The notes beneath the pieces were generated by a model. That model was given only the letters and a program-made list of their open reading frames with translations, was not told the DNA's origin and made no database searches. From positions 1-34,508 of the forward strand of contig NZ_JPJG01000062.1 in assembly GCF_000765235.1 (NCBI RefSeq): a stretch of DNA of 34,508 bases, in the 5' to 3' direction. Positions 7,672 to 18,874 of the stretch are shown here, in pieces. Both the position numbers and the translations under genes were made by a program. The stretch is from Oscillibacter sp. ER4. GTDB lineage: Bacteria; Bacillota; Clostridia; Oscillospirales; Oscillospiraceae. Each line of letters begins with the position of its first letter. Positions within the stretch are counted from its first letter, which is position 1.

Positions 7672-8522
7672 AGGGTTTCCTCCAATTCAACGGCGAAGCC
7701 GCCCAGCGTGGGCCCGACGCCGACGTTATAGGTGCATTTATTGCGGTAGTCCTGCAATAAATCTATTGTGCCGAGTAATTTGGCTTTTGTCAAGCGCGAA
7801 GCCAGTGACCGCGCGATGCGAAGATCCCTCTCCGGTACGCTCGCGCCGTACTGCCCCAGCAGGGCGGACGAGAGCAGAAGCCGCGTCCCCTCGAAAAGCG
7901 AGGACAGGTCGTCGCGCGTGACCTTCTGCGTTTCGAGCTTTGCGAGGAATGCCGCGCGGGACGCGCGCGACCCCTCGGCGATGAGCCGCGCGAGCTCGAG
8001 CGCGAGCTCGTCAGGCGCGCCGCCCTCTTCGACGGTGGGGGAGAGCTTGACCTCCACGCAGCGCGAGCGGATGGTCTGGAGCAGAACCGCCGGATTTTCC
8101 GCGCAGAAGAAGAACGCTGCGTAAGCGGGCCCCTCCTCCACGAGCTTCAAAAGCACGTTCTGGTCCTTTTCCGTTAGGATGGTGCAGTCCTCGAAAATGT
8201 AGACCTTGCGCGCGCCCTCATTCGGGCGGATGAACGCGTCGGCGCGCATCGCGCGCACCGTGTCGATCGAGAGCTCCTTGTGCTCTGCGTCGCGCACGAA
8301 CGTGACGTCGGGGTGGATGTCCTGCATCACCTTGCGGCAGGCAGGGCAGGCGAGGCAGGGCTTGCTTTCCGCTGTGCACTCCATCGCCGCGGCGGCATAG
8401 CGCGCAGCGCTCACGCGGTCGCCGCTGCCGCTGAAAATGAGTGCGTGCGACAGTGCGCCGCGCTTTGCCGCGGCGCGAAGACGCGCCGCCGTATCGGTTT
8501 TTGCAAAATCCAAAAGCTCCAT
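7668..8522 (-). CDS. holB: DNA polymerase III delta-prime subunit
   Basis: A 284-residue clamp-loader subunit that helps load the sliding clamp at primer ends. It shows the HolB layout: an N-terminal AAA+-like domain with SHALIFSGS in place of a working Walker A, a zinc-binding set CTAESKPCLACPAC, the segment ILTEKDQNVLLKLVEEGP and sensor-1-like RSRCVEV. The lack of a P-loop is normal for delta-prime. The C-terminal third is divergent, as usual. The start at 8522 is preferred because GGAG lies 6 bp upstream; an in-frame ATG at 8534 would add MERA. It is cotranscribed with ricT, a common Firmicutes pair. tmk, often upstream, is not here. Confidence 0.93.
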   Translation of the reverse strand: MELLDFAKTDTAARLRAAAKRGALSHALIFSGSGDRVSAARYAAAAMECTAESKPCLACPACRKVMQDIHPDVTFVRDAEHKELSIDTVRAMRADAFIRPNEGARKVYIFEDCTILTEKDQNVLLKLVEEGPAYAAFFFCAENPAVLLQTIRSRCVEVKLSPTVEEGGAPDELALELARLIAEGSRASRAAFLAKLETQKVTRDDLSSLFEGTRLLLSSALLGQYGASVPERDLRIARSLASRLTKAKLLGTIDLLQDYRNKCTYNVGVGPTLGGFAVELEETL

Positions 8523-8575
8523 TGCCCGCTCCATGCTCTGTACTCTGCGCGCATTTTCAGCGCAAATTTAAAAAT

Positions 8576-8604
8576 AGTATATCGCAAAAGTGCGGCGCTT
8601 GCAA
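8576..8604 (-). promoter_or_regulatory. Promoter of holB-ricT
   Basis: Minus strand: TTGCAA (8604-8599), 17-bp spacer, TATACT (8581-8576), about 50 bp before holB. Confidence 0.7.
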
Positions 8605-8707
8605 GAAAATCCGCGCCCCACGACGGAAAAACAGAACGATTTTGTGCCAAATTGCGTTTTGTGGGAGAAAAAATGCGGAAAGTCGACAAAAATTTCACAA
8701 CTTGTTA

Positions 8708-8736
8708 TTGAAAGTCGGGGATTTTCTGTCTATAAT
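8708..8736 (+). promoter_or_regulatory. Strong promoter of ppdK
   Basis: TTGAAA (8708-8713), 17-bp spacer and perfect TATAAT (8731-8736). Transcription should start near 8743, giving a leader of about 47 nt. Confidence 0.85.
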
Positions 8737-8789
8737 AATATGGCTTGATAATGATCACACAGCGATACATTTTTAATGGAGGAAAACCA

Positions 8790-11426
<2,637 letters not shown>

Positions 11427-11462
11427 GCGGAATTTCCGGCAAGAAAGAAATCCGATACAAAT

Positions 11463-11498
11463 GCACCCCCGATTCTCATGAATCGGGGGTGCGTTCTA
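11463..11498 (+). terminator. Terminator of ppdK
   Basis: Perfect 12-bp arms (11463-11474 and 11481-11492) with a 6-nt loop and a short T-rich tail. The rest of the 268-bp gap before the next gene holds only the promoter listed next. Confidence 0.8.
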
Positions 11499-11584
11499 TG
11501 TAACACCTGTTGAATCATTTGCAGACCGCATGGGCCGAACACGGATGACAAATGTGCTCTTTCTGAAATTATTCCATGTAGAAC

Positions 11585-11613
11585 TTGCAATTTTAAGTAA
11601 GATGTAATATCAT
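11585..11613 (+). promoter_or_regulatory. Promoter of the nitroreductase-like gene
   Basis: TTGCAA (11585-11590), 17-bp spacer, TATCAT (11608-11613), in an AT-rich stretch. No clear PerR box was seen. Confidence 0.55.
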
Positions 11614-11694
11614 ATAAAAATATAGACAAAAGATGCGCAGGATGCTGGTTTTAGAGGCCGTCCTGTATATCTAAATTGATTAGGAGGCACATCC

Positions 11695-12561
11695 ATGAAC
11701 TACAGTGCGCTGATCCAAAACAGAAAATCTGTCCGCGAGTTTGCGGATAAGAAGGTGTCCGCTGCTGCGCTTGCGGAAATTGAAGCTTATTATCAGAAGT
11801 CCTGCCAGCGTCTGGTCCCTGAGCTGGAGACAAAGCTGTGCGTTTTCGGTCAGGAAGCCCGGGAGGCCCTGGAGGGCGCCGCTGGTTATGAGAGTTTCCT
11901 GATTGGCGCACCCAACTATCTGGTCCTGCTGTCCGCCAAGGGCGAACTGGCAGGTGAGAACGCCGGCTACATGATGGAGGACCTAGTCCTGAAGCTGACC
12001 GACATGGATCTGGGCTGCTGCTGGCTCACTTTCACCGACAGTGAGAAGGTCAAGGATTCCCTGAAAATCGACTCCGCCTTGGATGTGGCTGCCATCGTGG
12101 CTTTCGGCCAGGGCGTCAAGACCACCAAGCGCCTGCGCGTGAACATTTTGAGCATGTCCAATGTGGATGTCAGCGCTAAGCGTCAGTACTTCGCCCCCAA
12201 GCACGGTCTCCACGACATGGTGTTCATGGATACCTGGGGCAACACTCAGGGCGTTGACGAGTACATCGGCTTCTATGACGACATGCTGTGGGAGGCTCTT
12301 TACGCGGCGACCCTGTCTCCCAGCTATCTGAACAGACAGCCCTATGGCTTCATCATCCATGAGGGCCAGATCACTCTGGTGAAGGCGCCGGACAGCTACA
12401 CTGACGAGATCGATGCCAAGCTGGGCCTGGGCATCGTGCTGCTGCACTTCTCCAGCACCGCTTCTCAGTGGGCCGGAAAGATCAAATGGAGTTTCGGCGC
12501 GGATGCCGCAAAGCTCCAGCTTCCGGAGGGCTATGAGGCTGTTGCGTCCTGCAAGCTGTAA
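11695..12561 (+). CDS. Nitroreductase-family protein (TM1586-like)
   Basis: A 288-residue protein. The start MNYSALIQNRKSVREF is the FMN-phosphate-binding opening of nitroreductase-family oxidoreductases. Two nitroreductase-like halves are apparent, the first ending near DLGCCWLTF and the second beginning near LWEALYAATLSPSYLNRQPYG, which repeats the S-x-x-N-x-Q-P-W/Y motif; this matches the putative TM-nitroreductase family (PF14512-like). It probably uses FMN and NAD(P)H, with unknown substrate. AGGAGG lies 7 to 8 bp upstream of the ATG. It leads the flavodiiron-desulfoferrodoxin-rubredoxin genes but a terminator (12586-12618) separates them. Arg codons include AGA, unlike the CGC-rich neighbours. 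Confidence 0.82.
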   Translation: MNYSALIQNRKSVREFADKKVSAAALAEIEAYYQKSCQRLVPELETKLCVFGQEAREALEGAAGYESFLIGAPNYLVLLSAKGELAGENAGYMMEDLVLKLTDMDLGCCWLTFTDSEKVKDSLKIDSALDVAAIVAFGQGVKTTKRLRVNILSMSNVDVSAKRQYFAPKHGLHDMVFMDTWGNTQGVDEYIGFYDDMLWEALYAATLSPSYLNRQPYGFIIHEGQITLVKAPDSYTDEIDAKLGLGIVLLHFSSTASQWAGKIKWSFGADAAKLQLPEGYEAVASCKL

Positions 12562-12585
12562 CAGACCCCGCAATGCAACAAAGAG

Positions 12586-12618
12586 GCCCTGGAGAGGATT
12601 TTGCCCTCCAGGGCTTTT
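12586..12618 (+). terminator. Terminator or attenuator after the nitroreductase-like gene
   Basis: Nine-bp arms (12586-12594 and 12606-12614) with an 11-nt loop, then TTTT. The next gene starts 57 bp later with no obvious promoter, so partial readthrough is likely. Confidence 0.65.
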
Positions 12619-12675
12619 CTGCTCCCGTGTACCCGAAGCCAAAACAAATGAACAGAAATTCAGAAGGAGCTACCC

Positions 12676-13971
12676 ATGATTTCTCAGGAGATTCATTACG
12701 CCGGTGTCAATGACCACGCCATCGACCTGTTTGAGAGCCAGTACCGCGTTCCCAACGGTATGGCCTACAATTCCTATGTGATCACCGATGAAAAAAACGC
12801 CGTCATCGACTCGGTGGATGCCCATTTTACCCAGGCGTGGCTGGACAACATTCGGGGTGTGCTGGAGGGGAAGGCCCCCGATTATATCGTCGTTCAGCAC
12901 ATGGAGCCGGATCACTCCGGCAGCCTGCTCCGGTTCCTGGAGACCTATCCCACCGCGCAGGTAGTGGCTTCCTCCAAGGCTTTTGCGATGATCAAGAATT
13001 TCTTCCATACGGACCTTGCGGAGCGGCAAATAACTGTGGGAGAGGGCGATACCCTGTCCCTCGGCCGGCACACCCTGCGCTTTATCACTGCCCCTATGGT
13101 TCACTGGCCCGAGGTCATCATGACTTACGACAGTACGGACAAGGTGCTGTTCTCCGCCGACGCCTTCGGAAAGTTCGGCGCTCAGGACGCGGCAGAGGAT
13201 TGGGATGACGAGGCCCGGCGCTATTACATCGGCATTGTCGGCAAATACGGCGGACAGGTGCAGACGGTTCTGAAAAAGGCAGCGGCGCTGGATATCCAGA
13301 CCATCTGCCCGCTGCACGGACCGGTACTGAGCGAAAATCTGGGCCATTATGTGGACCTCTACAACAAGTGGTCCTCTTATACCCCGGAGGAGGATGGCAT
13401 TCTCATCGCCTACACCTCTGTCTACGGGAATACCAAAAAAGCCGTGGAACAGCTTGCGGAGACGTTGAAGACCGCCGGACAGACAGTGGTCGTCCGGGAC
13501 CTGGCCCGCAGCGATATGTCTGAAGCGGTGGCTGACGCCTTCCGGTACAGCCGGCTGGTTCTGGCAACCACCACTTACAACAATGATATTTTCCCGTTTA
13601 TGCGGGAGTTCATTGAACACCTGACTGCCCGGGGCTTCTGTAACCGCACGGTGGGCGTCGTGGAAAATGGCAGCTGGGCGCCCTCTGCCGCCCGGGTCAT
13701 CAAGGGCCTGCTGGAAAAGAGCAAGAACTTGACCCAGCTGGAGCCGGTGGTGACCCTCCGCTCCGCCTTGAGCGAGGAGAGTGCCAAGCAGCTGAAACAG
13801 CTGGCAAAGGCGCTGTGCGGCGAGAGCTGTGCGGCCGGGGACGCGTCCTGCGGCAAAAAGAAGTTTGTCTGCAAGATCTGCGGCTATGTGTATGAGGGCG
13901 ACGCCCTTCCGGCAGATTTTATCTGCCCTATCTGCAAACGCGGAGCCGAAGATTTTGAAGAGAGCAAGTGA
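12676..13971 (+). CDS. fprA: Flavodiiron protein (FprA) with C-terminal rubredoxin domain
   Basis: A 431-residue cytoplasmic oxidoreductase that reduces O2 to water, or NO to N2O. Residues 1-235 are the metallo-beta-lactamase-like diiron domain with ligands His75, Glu77, Asp79 and His80 (HMEPDH), His143, Asp162 and His214. Residues 242-385 are a flavodoxin domain with the FMN loop TSVYGNTK. After a short Cys-containing linker (CGESCAAGDASCG), residues 397-431 are a short rubredoxin-type domain with Cys399, Cys402, Cys417 and Cys420. The fused iron centre lets it accept electrons directly. AAGGAG precedes the ATG. Desulfoferrodoxin follows after 17 bp. Many Arg codons are CGG, unusual in this window. 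Confidence 0.94.
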   Translation: MISQEIHYAGVNDHAIDLFESQYRVPNGMAYNSYVITDEKNAVIDSVDAHFTQAWLDNIRGVLEGKAPDYIVVQHMEPDHSGSLLRFLETYPTAQVVASSKAFAMIKNFFHTDLAERQITVGEGDTLSLGRHTLRFITAPMVHWPEVIMTYDSTDKVLFSADAFGKFGAQDAAEDWDDEARRYYIGIVGKYGGQVQTVLKKAAALDIQTICPLHGPVLSENLGHYVDLYNKWSSYTPEEDGILIAYTSVYGNTKKAVEQLAETLKTAGQTVVVRDLARSDMSEAVADAFRYSRLVLATTTYNNDIFPFMREFIEHLTARGFCNRTVGVVENGSWAPSAARVIKGLLEKSKNLTQLEPVVTLRSALSEESAKQLKQLAKALCGESCAAGDASCGKKKFVCKICGYVYEGDALPADFICPICKRGAEDFEESK

Positions 13972-13988
13972 AACAGGAGGAAATCATC

Positions 13989-14372
13989 ATGAGCGATACC
14001 AAGTTTTACATCTGTGAGCATTGTGGAAACATCGTCGGCAAGATTCACGACGCAGGTGTTCCTCTGATGTGCTGCGGCCAGAAAATGAAGGAACTGGTCC
14101 CTGGCACTGTGGAGGCCAGCACGGAAAAGCATATCCCTGTGGCCGCTGTGGAGGGCAATCTTGTCAAAGTTTCCGTGGGTGCTGTCGAGCATCCGATGAC
14201 CGAAGAGCACCTCATCCAGTGGGTCTATCTGCAGACCACTTCCGGCGGTCAGCGCAAGGTTCTGACTCCCGGTGCGGCTCCTACGGTTTCTTTTTCTCTG
14301 ACCGATGATGACAAGCCTGTGGCGGTCTATGCCTACTGCAACCTCCACGGCCTTTGGATGGCAGAGATCTGA
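13989..14372 (+). CDS. dfx: Desulfoferrodoxin (superoxide reductase)
   Basis: A 127-residue non-heme iron enzyme that reduces superoxide to hydrogen peroxide without releasing oxygen. The N-terminal desulforedoxin centre has Cys9, Cys12, Cys28 and Cys29. The catalytic iron site has His48, His68, His74, Cys117 and His120, with the Glu46-Lys47 pair (TEKHIP) that guides superoxide. The protein therefore has both centres (2Fe class). AGGAGG lies 8 bp before the chosen ATG; a frame opening at 13968 overlaps the fprA stop and lacks a good site. It is 17 bp downstream of fprA and upstream of rubredoxin, its usual electron donor. Confidence 0.96.
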   Translation: MSDTKFYICEHCGNIVGKIHDAGVPLMCCGQKMKELVPGTVEASTEKHIPVAAVEGNLVKVSVGAVEHPMTEEHLIQWVYLQTTSGGQRKVLTPGAAPTVSFSLTDDDKPVAVYAYCNLHGLWMAEI

Positions 14373-14430
14373 AACAACGTTTCATGATTCAGTAAAATTC
14401 CACATTTTAAATTTAAAGGAGTGTTTTGTT

Positions 14431-14586
14431 ATGAAGTATGTATGCGATTTGTGCGGCTGGGTTTACGATGAGGCTGTCGGCGATCCCGATCACGGCATTG
14501 CCCCCGGCACCAAGTTTGCCGATCTGCCCGAAGATTTTGAGTGTCCCCTGTGCGGCGCCGGCAAGGACCAGTTCTCTGCCGAGTAA
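14431..14586 (+). CDS. Rubredoxin
   Basis: A 51-residue electron carrier with one Fe held by Cys5, Cys8, Cys38 and Cys41 ([11 protein letters not shown] and [11 protein letters not shown]). It is a standard-length clostridial rubredoxin, unlike the shortened domain fused to the flavodiiron protein. AAAGGAG is 8 bp upstream of the start. It probably hands electrons to desulfoferrodoxin and the flavodiiron protein from an NADH:rubredoxin reductase that is not in the window. It is 58 bp after dfx, with no promoter seen, so probably the last gene of the fprA operon. Confidence 0.95.
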   Translation: MKYVCDLCGWVYDEAVGDPDHGIAPGTKFADLPEDFECPLCGAGKDQFSAE

Positions 14587-14762
14587 ATTGCCGGGAAGCG
14601 GTGAAATCCCTGGTACATCAGAAAATGGCTCTGCTTTTGACTATCAGGTAAAGCGGCTCTGGAATCCAGTTGATTTCCTCGCAATATCCATAGCCGCTCA
14701 GGCTGCGATCAAGGACATGCAGTAAGCAAATCGCTTTCGGCATAGGCTTTTATTGAATCAAA

Positions 14763-14794
14763 CAAGCGCCCAGCCATTCGGCTGGGCGCTTGTA
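14763..14794 (+). terminator. Terminator of the rubredoxin operon
   Basis: Perfect 13-bp arms (14763-14775 and 14780-14792) around ATTC, with a short T-rich tail. Confidence 0.8.
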
Positions 14795-14818
14795 CTTTGT
14801 AAAAAGATGTGGTAGGAT
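14790..14818 (+). promoter_or_regulatory. Candidate promoter of the GNAT gene
   Basis: TTGTAC (14790-14795), 17-bp spacer, TAGGAT (14813-14818), immediately after the preceding terminator. Confidence 0.4.
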
Positions 14819-14857
14819 GTGGACCAATCAGATGTTGGATGGGAAAGGGGAGAGTGC

Positions 14858-15382
14858 ATGGAGATCAGACCCTTGGACAGGGAGATATATGCGGGCAAAA
14901 CATTTACGGCTTGCTACCGCACGAATGGCTATTATGAGATCCGCCCGTCCGAGACGGGCTTTCAGATGGACTATGTGCCCTTTGCGGAGCCGACTGAGAG
15001 ATCGTTCGACGATGTATTCTTCGGCGAATGGCTCGAAGACCCGATCGCCTTCGGCGCGTTCGAGGGCGAAAAACTGATCGGATATGTCGAGGGCTCGATG
15101 GAGGGCTGGAATAACCGCTTCCGCATCAGCAACATCTGCGTGCTGGACTTTTCCGAGCGCAGCAGGGGCGTCGGCACGGCACTGATGAAGCCCATAGAGC
15201 GAGCAGCGGAGGACGCCGGGGCGCGCATGCTGATTTTAGAGACGCAGTCGTGCAATGAAAACGCCATCGCGTTTTATAAAAAGAACGGTTTCGAAATCGT
15301 CGGTTTCGACCTGTACGCCTACTCCAACGACGATCCTGAGCGGCACGAGGTGCGGATCGAAATGGGGAAGAAGCTGCACTGA
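14858..15382 (+). CDS. GNAT acetyltransferase, streptothricin-acetyltransferase-like
   Basis: A 174-residue acetyl-CoA-dependent N-acetyltransferase. The acetyl-CoA loop is RSRGVGTALM (motif A), followed by the helix ERAAEDAGARMLILETQ and the C-terminal N-E-N-A-I-A-F-Y-K-K-N-G-F motif B. The strings LETQxxNxxAxxFYxKxGF and GFDLYAYSN closely resemble the streptothricin acetyltransferase (SatA) group, as does the upstream FxGAFEGExLIGY layout. That group includes many chromosomal enzymes of unknown substrate, so resistance cannot be claimed. AGGGGAG precedes the start at 14858; an in-frame ATG at 14819 sits inside the promoter. A small membrane protein follows after 47 bp. Confidence 0.85.
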   Translation: MEIRPLDREIYAGKTFTACYRTNGYYEIRPSETGFQMDYVPFAEPTERSFDDVFFGEWLEDPIAFGAFEGEKLIGYVEGSMEGWNNRFRISNICVLDFSERSRGVGTALMKPIERAAEDAGARMLILETQSCNENAIAFYKKNGFEIVGFDLYAYSNDDPERHEVRIEMGKKLH

Positions 15383-15429
15383 GCGCCGGTTTTGCATCTT
15401 AAAAGCATTTTTCAAAGGAGAACACAGCC

Positions 15430-15918
15430 ATGCTGTTACTGCTTCAGATCATTTTATGTTGTCTTCTGTATCTCGCGCTGGTCAAATGCGCGGTGCGAGA
15501 CAGCGGGCGCAACTGCCTCTATTTTTACCCGGACGCGTATCTCGACGAGGCGCAGAAGCGCGGCATCGCCGACAAGACTGAGGAGCTGCGCAAGGGCAAG
15601 CGCTTTATGACGTTCTTCTGCCTTGTAATCTTCGTCGTGCTGATCGCGGTCATCGCCGGATGGAACGGCGTGAAGGACTTCCATACCGCCTGCTTTGAAG
15701 CCTACCTTTTCCTCGTGGTGATGAACTGGTTCGACGGCCTCGTCATCGACCTGCTGTGGGTCGGCCACAGCAAGATCTGGCGTATCGAGGGCATGGAGAG
15801 CGTTCCCTACGTGAAGCCGTGGCGGACGGTCGTCATCAAGCGAAGCGCGGCCATGATGCTGTACCTGCTTGTCGCGGCCGCGGTCGGCGGGATTGTCGTG
15901 CTGATCGGCAAAATCTGA
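15430..15918 (+). CDS. Uncharacterised four-helix membrane protein
   Basis: A 162-residue protein with four clear hydrophobic segments: residues about 1-19 (LLLLQIILCCLLYLALV), 59-78 (FMTFFCLVIFVVLIAVIAGW), 88-111 (AYLFLVVMNWFDGLVIDLLW) and 141-162. The N-terminal segment may be a signal anchor. A conserved-looking NWFDGLVIDLLWVGHSK motif lies in helix three. I do not recognise the family. AAAGGAG precedes the start. It follows the acetyltransferase in the same direction, possibly as an operon, and ends at a bidirectional terminator. No metal-binding or catalytic motif is visible. Confidence 0.75.
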   Translation: MLLLLQIILCCLLYLALVKCAVRDSGRNCLYFYPDAYLDEAQKRGIADKTEELRKGKRFMTFFCLVIFVVLIAVIAGWNGVKDFHTACFEAYLFLVVMNWFDGLVIDLLWVGHSKIWRIEGMESVPYVKPWRTVVIKRSAAMMLYLLVAAAVGGIVVLIGKI

Positions 15919-15930
15919 ACACCGGAAGAA

Positions 15931-15965
15931 AAAGGTTCCCAAGCCATTGGCTTGGGAACCTTTTT
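15931..15965. terminator. Bidirectional terminator (membrane protein / leuB)
   Basis: Fifteen-bp perfect arms (15931-15945 and 15949-15963) with a 3-nt loop, with A and T runs on both sides, between convergent genes. Confidence 0.9.
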
Positions 15966-16029
15966 CGCATCGCCGCGCGATGCAGAGGATCAAAGGAGAG
16001 GTTCATAAAGAAGTTTGGAAGAGATCGTT

Positions 16030-17100
16030 TCAGATACGGCTGCGGATCTCCGCACCCATGGCCTTGCAGCCGACGAGTTGGCAGTTTTCCTGCATGATGT
16101 CGCCGCAGCGGAAGCCCGAGCGCAGCGTTTTATCCACCGCGCGCTCGATGGCGTTGGCCTCGGCGGCCATGTCGAAGCTGTAGCGCAGCATCATCGCGGC
16201 GGCCAGGATCGTGCCGATGGGGTTCGCCTTGTCCTGCCCCGCGATGTCGGGCGCGGAGCCGTGGATGGGCTCGTAGAGCCCGTTCGTGCCGTCGCCCATG
16301 CTGGAGGACGGGATCATGCCGATCGAGCCAGTGATCTGACTCGCCTCGTCGGAGAGAATGTCGCCAAAGAGGTTTTCGGTCACGATGACGTCGAACTGGC
16401 TCGGGTCGCGCACGAGCTGCATCGCCGCGTTGTCGACATACATGTGGCGAAGCTCGACGTCGGGATAGTCTTTTGCGACCTCCGTGACCGTTTTGCGCCA
16501 GAGGCGCGAGGTGTCGAGCACGTTGGCCTTGTCGATGGAGGTGACGCGCTTGCGGCGCTTGCGCGCGGTCTCGAACGCGACGCGCGCGACACGCTTGATC
16601 TCGTGCTCAGAGTAGGCCATGATGTCGGTGGCCTTCTGCTCGCCGTTCGCCTCTTCCGTGCGGTGCTCGCCGAAGTACACGCCGCCGATGAGTTCGCGCA
16701 CGACGATGAAGTCGATGCCGTTTGCCGCGATGTCGGCGCGCAGCGGGCAGGCGGCGGAGAGCTCGGAGAACATCTTGGCGGGGCGCACATTTGTATAGAG
16801 ACCCATGCCCTCGCGCAGCTTGAGCAGACCGCGCTCGGGACGGTTGGCGGCGGGCTGATTGTCCCACTTCGGGCCGCCGACCGCACCGAGCAGCACGCTG
16901 TCCGCGTTGCGGCAGGTCGCTAAACTCGAATCCGGCAGCGGCACGCCGAATTTATCGATGGCGTTGCCGCCCATCGGCGCGTCGACGTAGGTGAAGGTGT
17001 GGCCAAACTTCGCGGCCACGGCGTCTAAAATGCCCATGGCCTCGGTGACGATCTCGGGGCCGATGCCGTCGCCCTTGATGATGGCAATGGTCTTGTTCAT
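16030..17100 (-). CDS. leuB: 3-isopropylmalate dehydrogenase
   Basis: A 356-residue enzyme that oxidatively decarboxylates 3-isopropylmalate to 2-oxoisocaproate with NAD, the third step of leucine synthesis. It opens with [20 protein letters not shown]. The substrate-binding arginines are in the [15 protein letters not shown] segment, the catalytic Tyr in the REL-x-G-G-x-YF block, and the metal aspartates in [15 protein letters not shown] and the following helix; [20 protein letters not shown] is the NAD-binding loop. The ATG overlaps the leuD stop by 4 bp and uses a ribosome site inside leuD (GGAGG), so translation is coupled. It is the last gene of leuA-leuC-leuD-leuB. Confidence 0.97.
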   Translation of the reverse strand: MNKTIAIIKGDGIGPEIVTEAMGILDAVAAKFGHTFTYVDAPMGGNAIDKFGVPLPDSSLATCRNADSVLLGAVGGPKWDNQPAANRPERGLLKLREGMGLYTNVRPAKMFSELSAACPLRADIAANGIDFIVVRELIGGVYFGEHRTEEANGEQKATDIMAYSEHEIKRVARVAFETARKRRKRVTSIDKANVLDTSRLWRKTVTEVAKDYPDVELRHMYVDNAAMQLVRDPSQFDVIVTENLFGDILSDEASQITGSIGMIPSSSMGDGTNGLYEPIHGSAPDIAGQDKANPIGTILAAAMMLRYSFDMAAEANAIERAVDKTLRSGFRCGDIMQENCQLVGCKAMGAEIRSRI

Positions 17101-17594
17101 TTCGCCGCCTCCTTTGCCTTGAGCGAGGCCATCAGGCCGCCGCGCGCGATCATGTCCTTGATAAACGGCGGGAAGGGCTCGGCCTGATACGTTGTGCCCT
17201 TTGTCACGTCTGTGATGACGCCGGTGTCGAAGTCGACCGTCACCTCGTCGCCGTTTTCGATCTCCGCGCTCGCGGCGGGACACTCCAAAATGGCGAGGCC
17301 GATGTTGATAGCGTTGCGGTAGAAGATGCGGGCGAAATTCGCCGCGATGACGCAGGAGATGCCGCTCGCCTTGATGGCGACGGGCGCGTGCTCGCGCGAC
17401 GAGCCGCAGCCGAAGTTTACGCCCGCAACCATGATGTCGCCGTCTTTGACGCGGTGGATGAAGTCCTTGTCGATGTCCTCCATGCAGTGGGAGGCGAGCT
17501 CCTTGTGGCTCTGGGTGTTCAGATAGCGCGCGGGGATGATGACGTCCGTATCGACGTGATCCCCATACTTATGGACAATGCCGTGTGCATTCAT
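17097..17594 (-). CDS. leuD: 3-isopropylmalate dehydratase small subunit
   Basis: A 165-residue subunit that completes the substrate pocket of isopropylmalate isomerase with LeuC. The motif [16 protein letters not shown] (residues about 57-72) is diagnostic, as is the opening [18 protein letters not shown]. Its length fits the short (homoaconitase/archaeal-type) LeuD class rather than the 200-residue enterobacterial form. Both ends overlap neighbours by 4 bp (leuC upstream, leuB downstream), an arrangement that keeps subunit output balanced. Confidence 0.97.
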   Translation of the reverse strand: MNAHGIVHKYGDHVDTDVIIPARYLNTQSHKELASHCMEDIDKDFIHRVKDGDIMVAGVNFGCGSSREHAPVAIKASGISCVIAANFARIFYRNAINIGLAILECPAASAEIENGDEVTVDFDTGVITDVTKGTTYQAEPFPPFIKDMIARGGLMASLKAKEAAK

Positions 17595-18859
17595 TTGTTC
17601 ATGACCTCCTCCGGATGAGAAATGTGGCCGGTAATACCAGACGCCGCGGCGACCGCCGGGGAGGCGAGGTAGACCTCGCTGTCGACGTGGCCCATGCGGC
17701 CGACAAAGTTGCGGTTGGTGGTGGAAACGCAGCGCTCGCCGGCGGCGAGGATGCCCATGTAGCCGCCGAGGCACGGCCCGCACGTGGGCGTGGAGACGAT
17801 GCAGCCTGCGTCGAGGAAAATGTCGGTGTAGCCCTCGTGCATGCAGGCGCGGTAGACTGCCTGCGTGGCGGGGATGACGATGCCGCGGACGTTCGGGGCC
17901 AGGTGATGGCCCTTCAGGATCGCGGCGGCAGCGGCCATGTCGGGGAGCTGGCCGTTCGTGCACGAGCCGATGACGATCTGGTCGATGGCGATGTCGCTGC
18001 CCTCGTGCGCGCTGTGCGCATTTTCGGGCAGGTGCGGCCAGGCGACCGTGCAGTCGACTTTGCCGAGGTCAATGTCGATAACGCGCTCATATTCTGCGTC
18101 GGGATCGGCCTCGAACGCTGTCCAGGGGCGGCCCACGCGGCCCTCAACATAGGCGCGCGTCACGTCGTCGACGGGGAAGATGCCGTTTTTGCCGCCCGCC
18201 TCGATGGCCATGTTGCAGATCGTCAGGCGGTCATAGATCGTGAGGTTCTTGACGCCCTCGCCTGCAAATTCAATGGACTGGTAGCGCGCGCCGTCCACAC
18301 CGATCATGCCGATGAGCGTCAGGATGACATCCTTGCCGGAGACGAACGGACAGAGCTTGCCGGTGAGATTCACCTTGATGGCGGACGGGACCTTGAACCA
18401 CGTCTCGCCCGCGGCCATGGCCGCACCCATGTCGGTCGAGCCGACGCCGGTGGAGAACGCGCCGAGCGCGCCGTAGGTGCAGGTGTGCGAGTCCGCACCG
18501 ATGACGGCCTCGCCCGGGGCGACGAGTCCCTGCTCGGGCAGCAGCGCGTGCTCGATGCCCATCGTGCCGACATCGTAGAAGTGGTCGATGTCGAAGCGGC
18601 GGGCAAAGGTGCGGCACTGCTTGCACTGCGTGGCGGACTTGATGTCCTTGTTCGGTGCGAAGTGGTCCATCACCATCGCGATGCGGCTCTTGTCGAAGAC
18701 CTTTTCAAAGCCCGCGGACTCAAACTCGTTGATGGCCACGGGGGTCGTGATGTCGTTGCCGAGGACGAGGTCGAGCTTTGCCTGGATGAGCTGGCCCGCG
18801 CGCACGCTCTCAAGTCCTGCGTGCTTGGCGAGAATTTTCTGCGTCATTGTCATGCCCAT
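17591..18859 (-). CDS. leuC: 3-isopropylmalate dehydratase large subunit
   Basis: A 422-residue aconitase-family subunit that isomerises 2- to 3-isopropylmalate. The 4Fe-4S cluster ligands are Cys300 (SCTNG), Cys360 and Cys363 (CGPCLGG). Other family blocks include [20 protein letters not shown] and [13 protein letters not shown]. It is the shorter HacA-type LeuC that pairs with a 165-residue LeuD, as seen here. AAAGGAG precedes the start, 15 bp after leuA. The cluster needs anaerobic conditions or repair, consistent with the oxygen-defence genes nearby on the chromosome. Confidence 0.97.
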   Translation of the reverse strand: MGMTMTQKILAKHAGLESVRAGQLIQAKLDLVLGNDITTPVAINEFESAGFEKVFDKSRIAMVMDHFAPNKDIKSATQCKQCRTFARRFDIDHFYDVGTMGIEHALLPEQGLVAPGEAVIGADSHTCTYGALGAFSTGVGSTDMGAAMAAGETWFKVPSAIKVNLTGKLCPFVSGKDVILTLIGMIGVDGARYQSIEFAGEGVKNLTIYDRLTICNMAIEAGGKNGIFPVDDVTRAYVEGRVGRPWTAFEADPDAEYERVIDIDLGKVDCTVAWPHLPENAHSAHEGSDIAIDQIVIGSCTNGQLPDMAAAAAILKGHHLAPNVRGIVIPATQAVYRACMHEGYTDIFLDAGCIVSTPTCGPCLGGYMGILAAGERCVSTTNRNFVGRMGHVDSEVYLASPAVAAASGITGHISHPEEVMNK

Positions 18860-18874
18860 GTCGCGTTTCTCCTT

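Noticed and set aside
11520-11694. PerR-type operator before the oxygen-defence genes
   Set aside because: Only loose AT-rich partial palindromes; no match to the PerR consensus.
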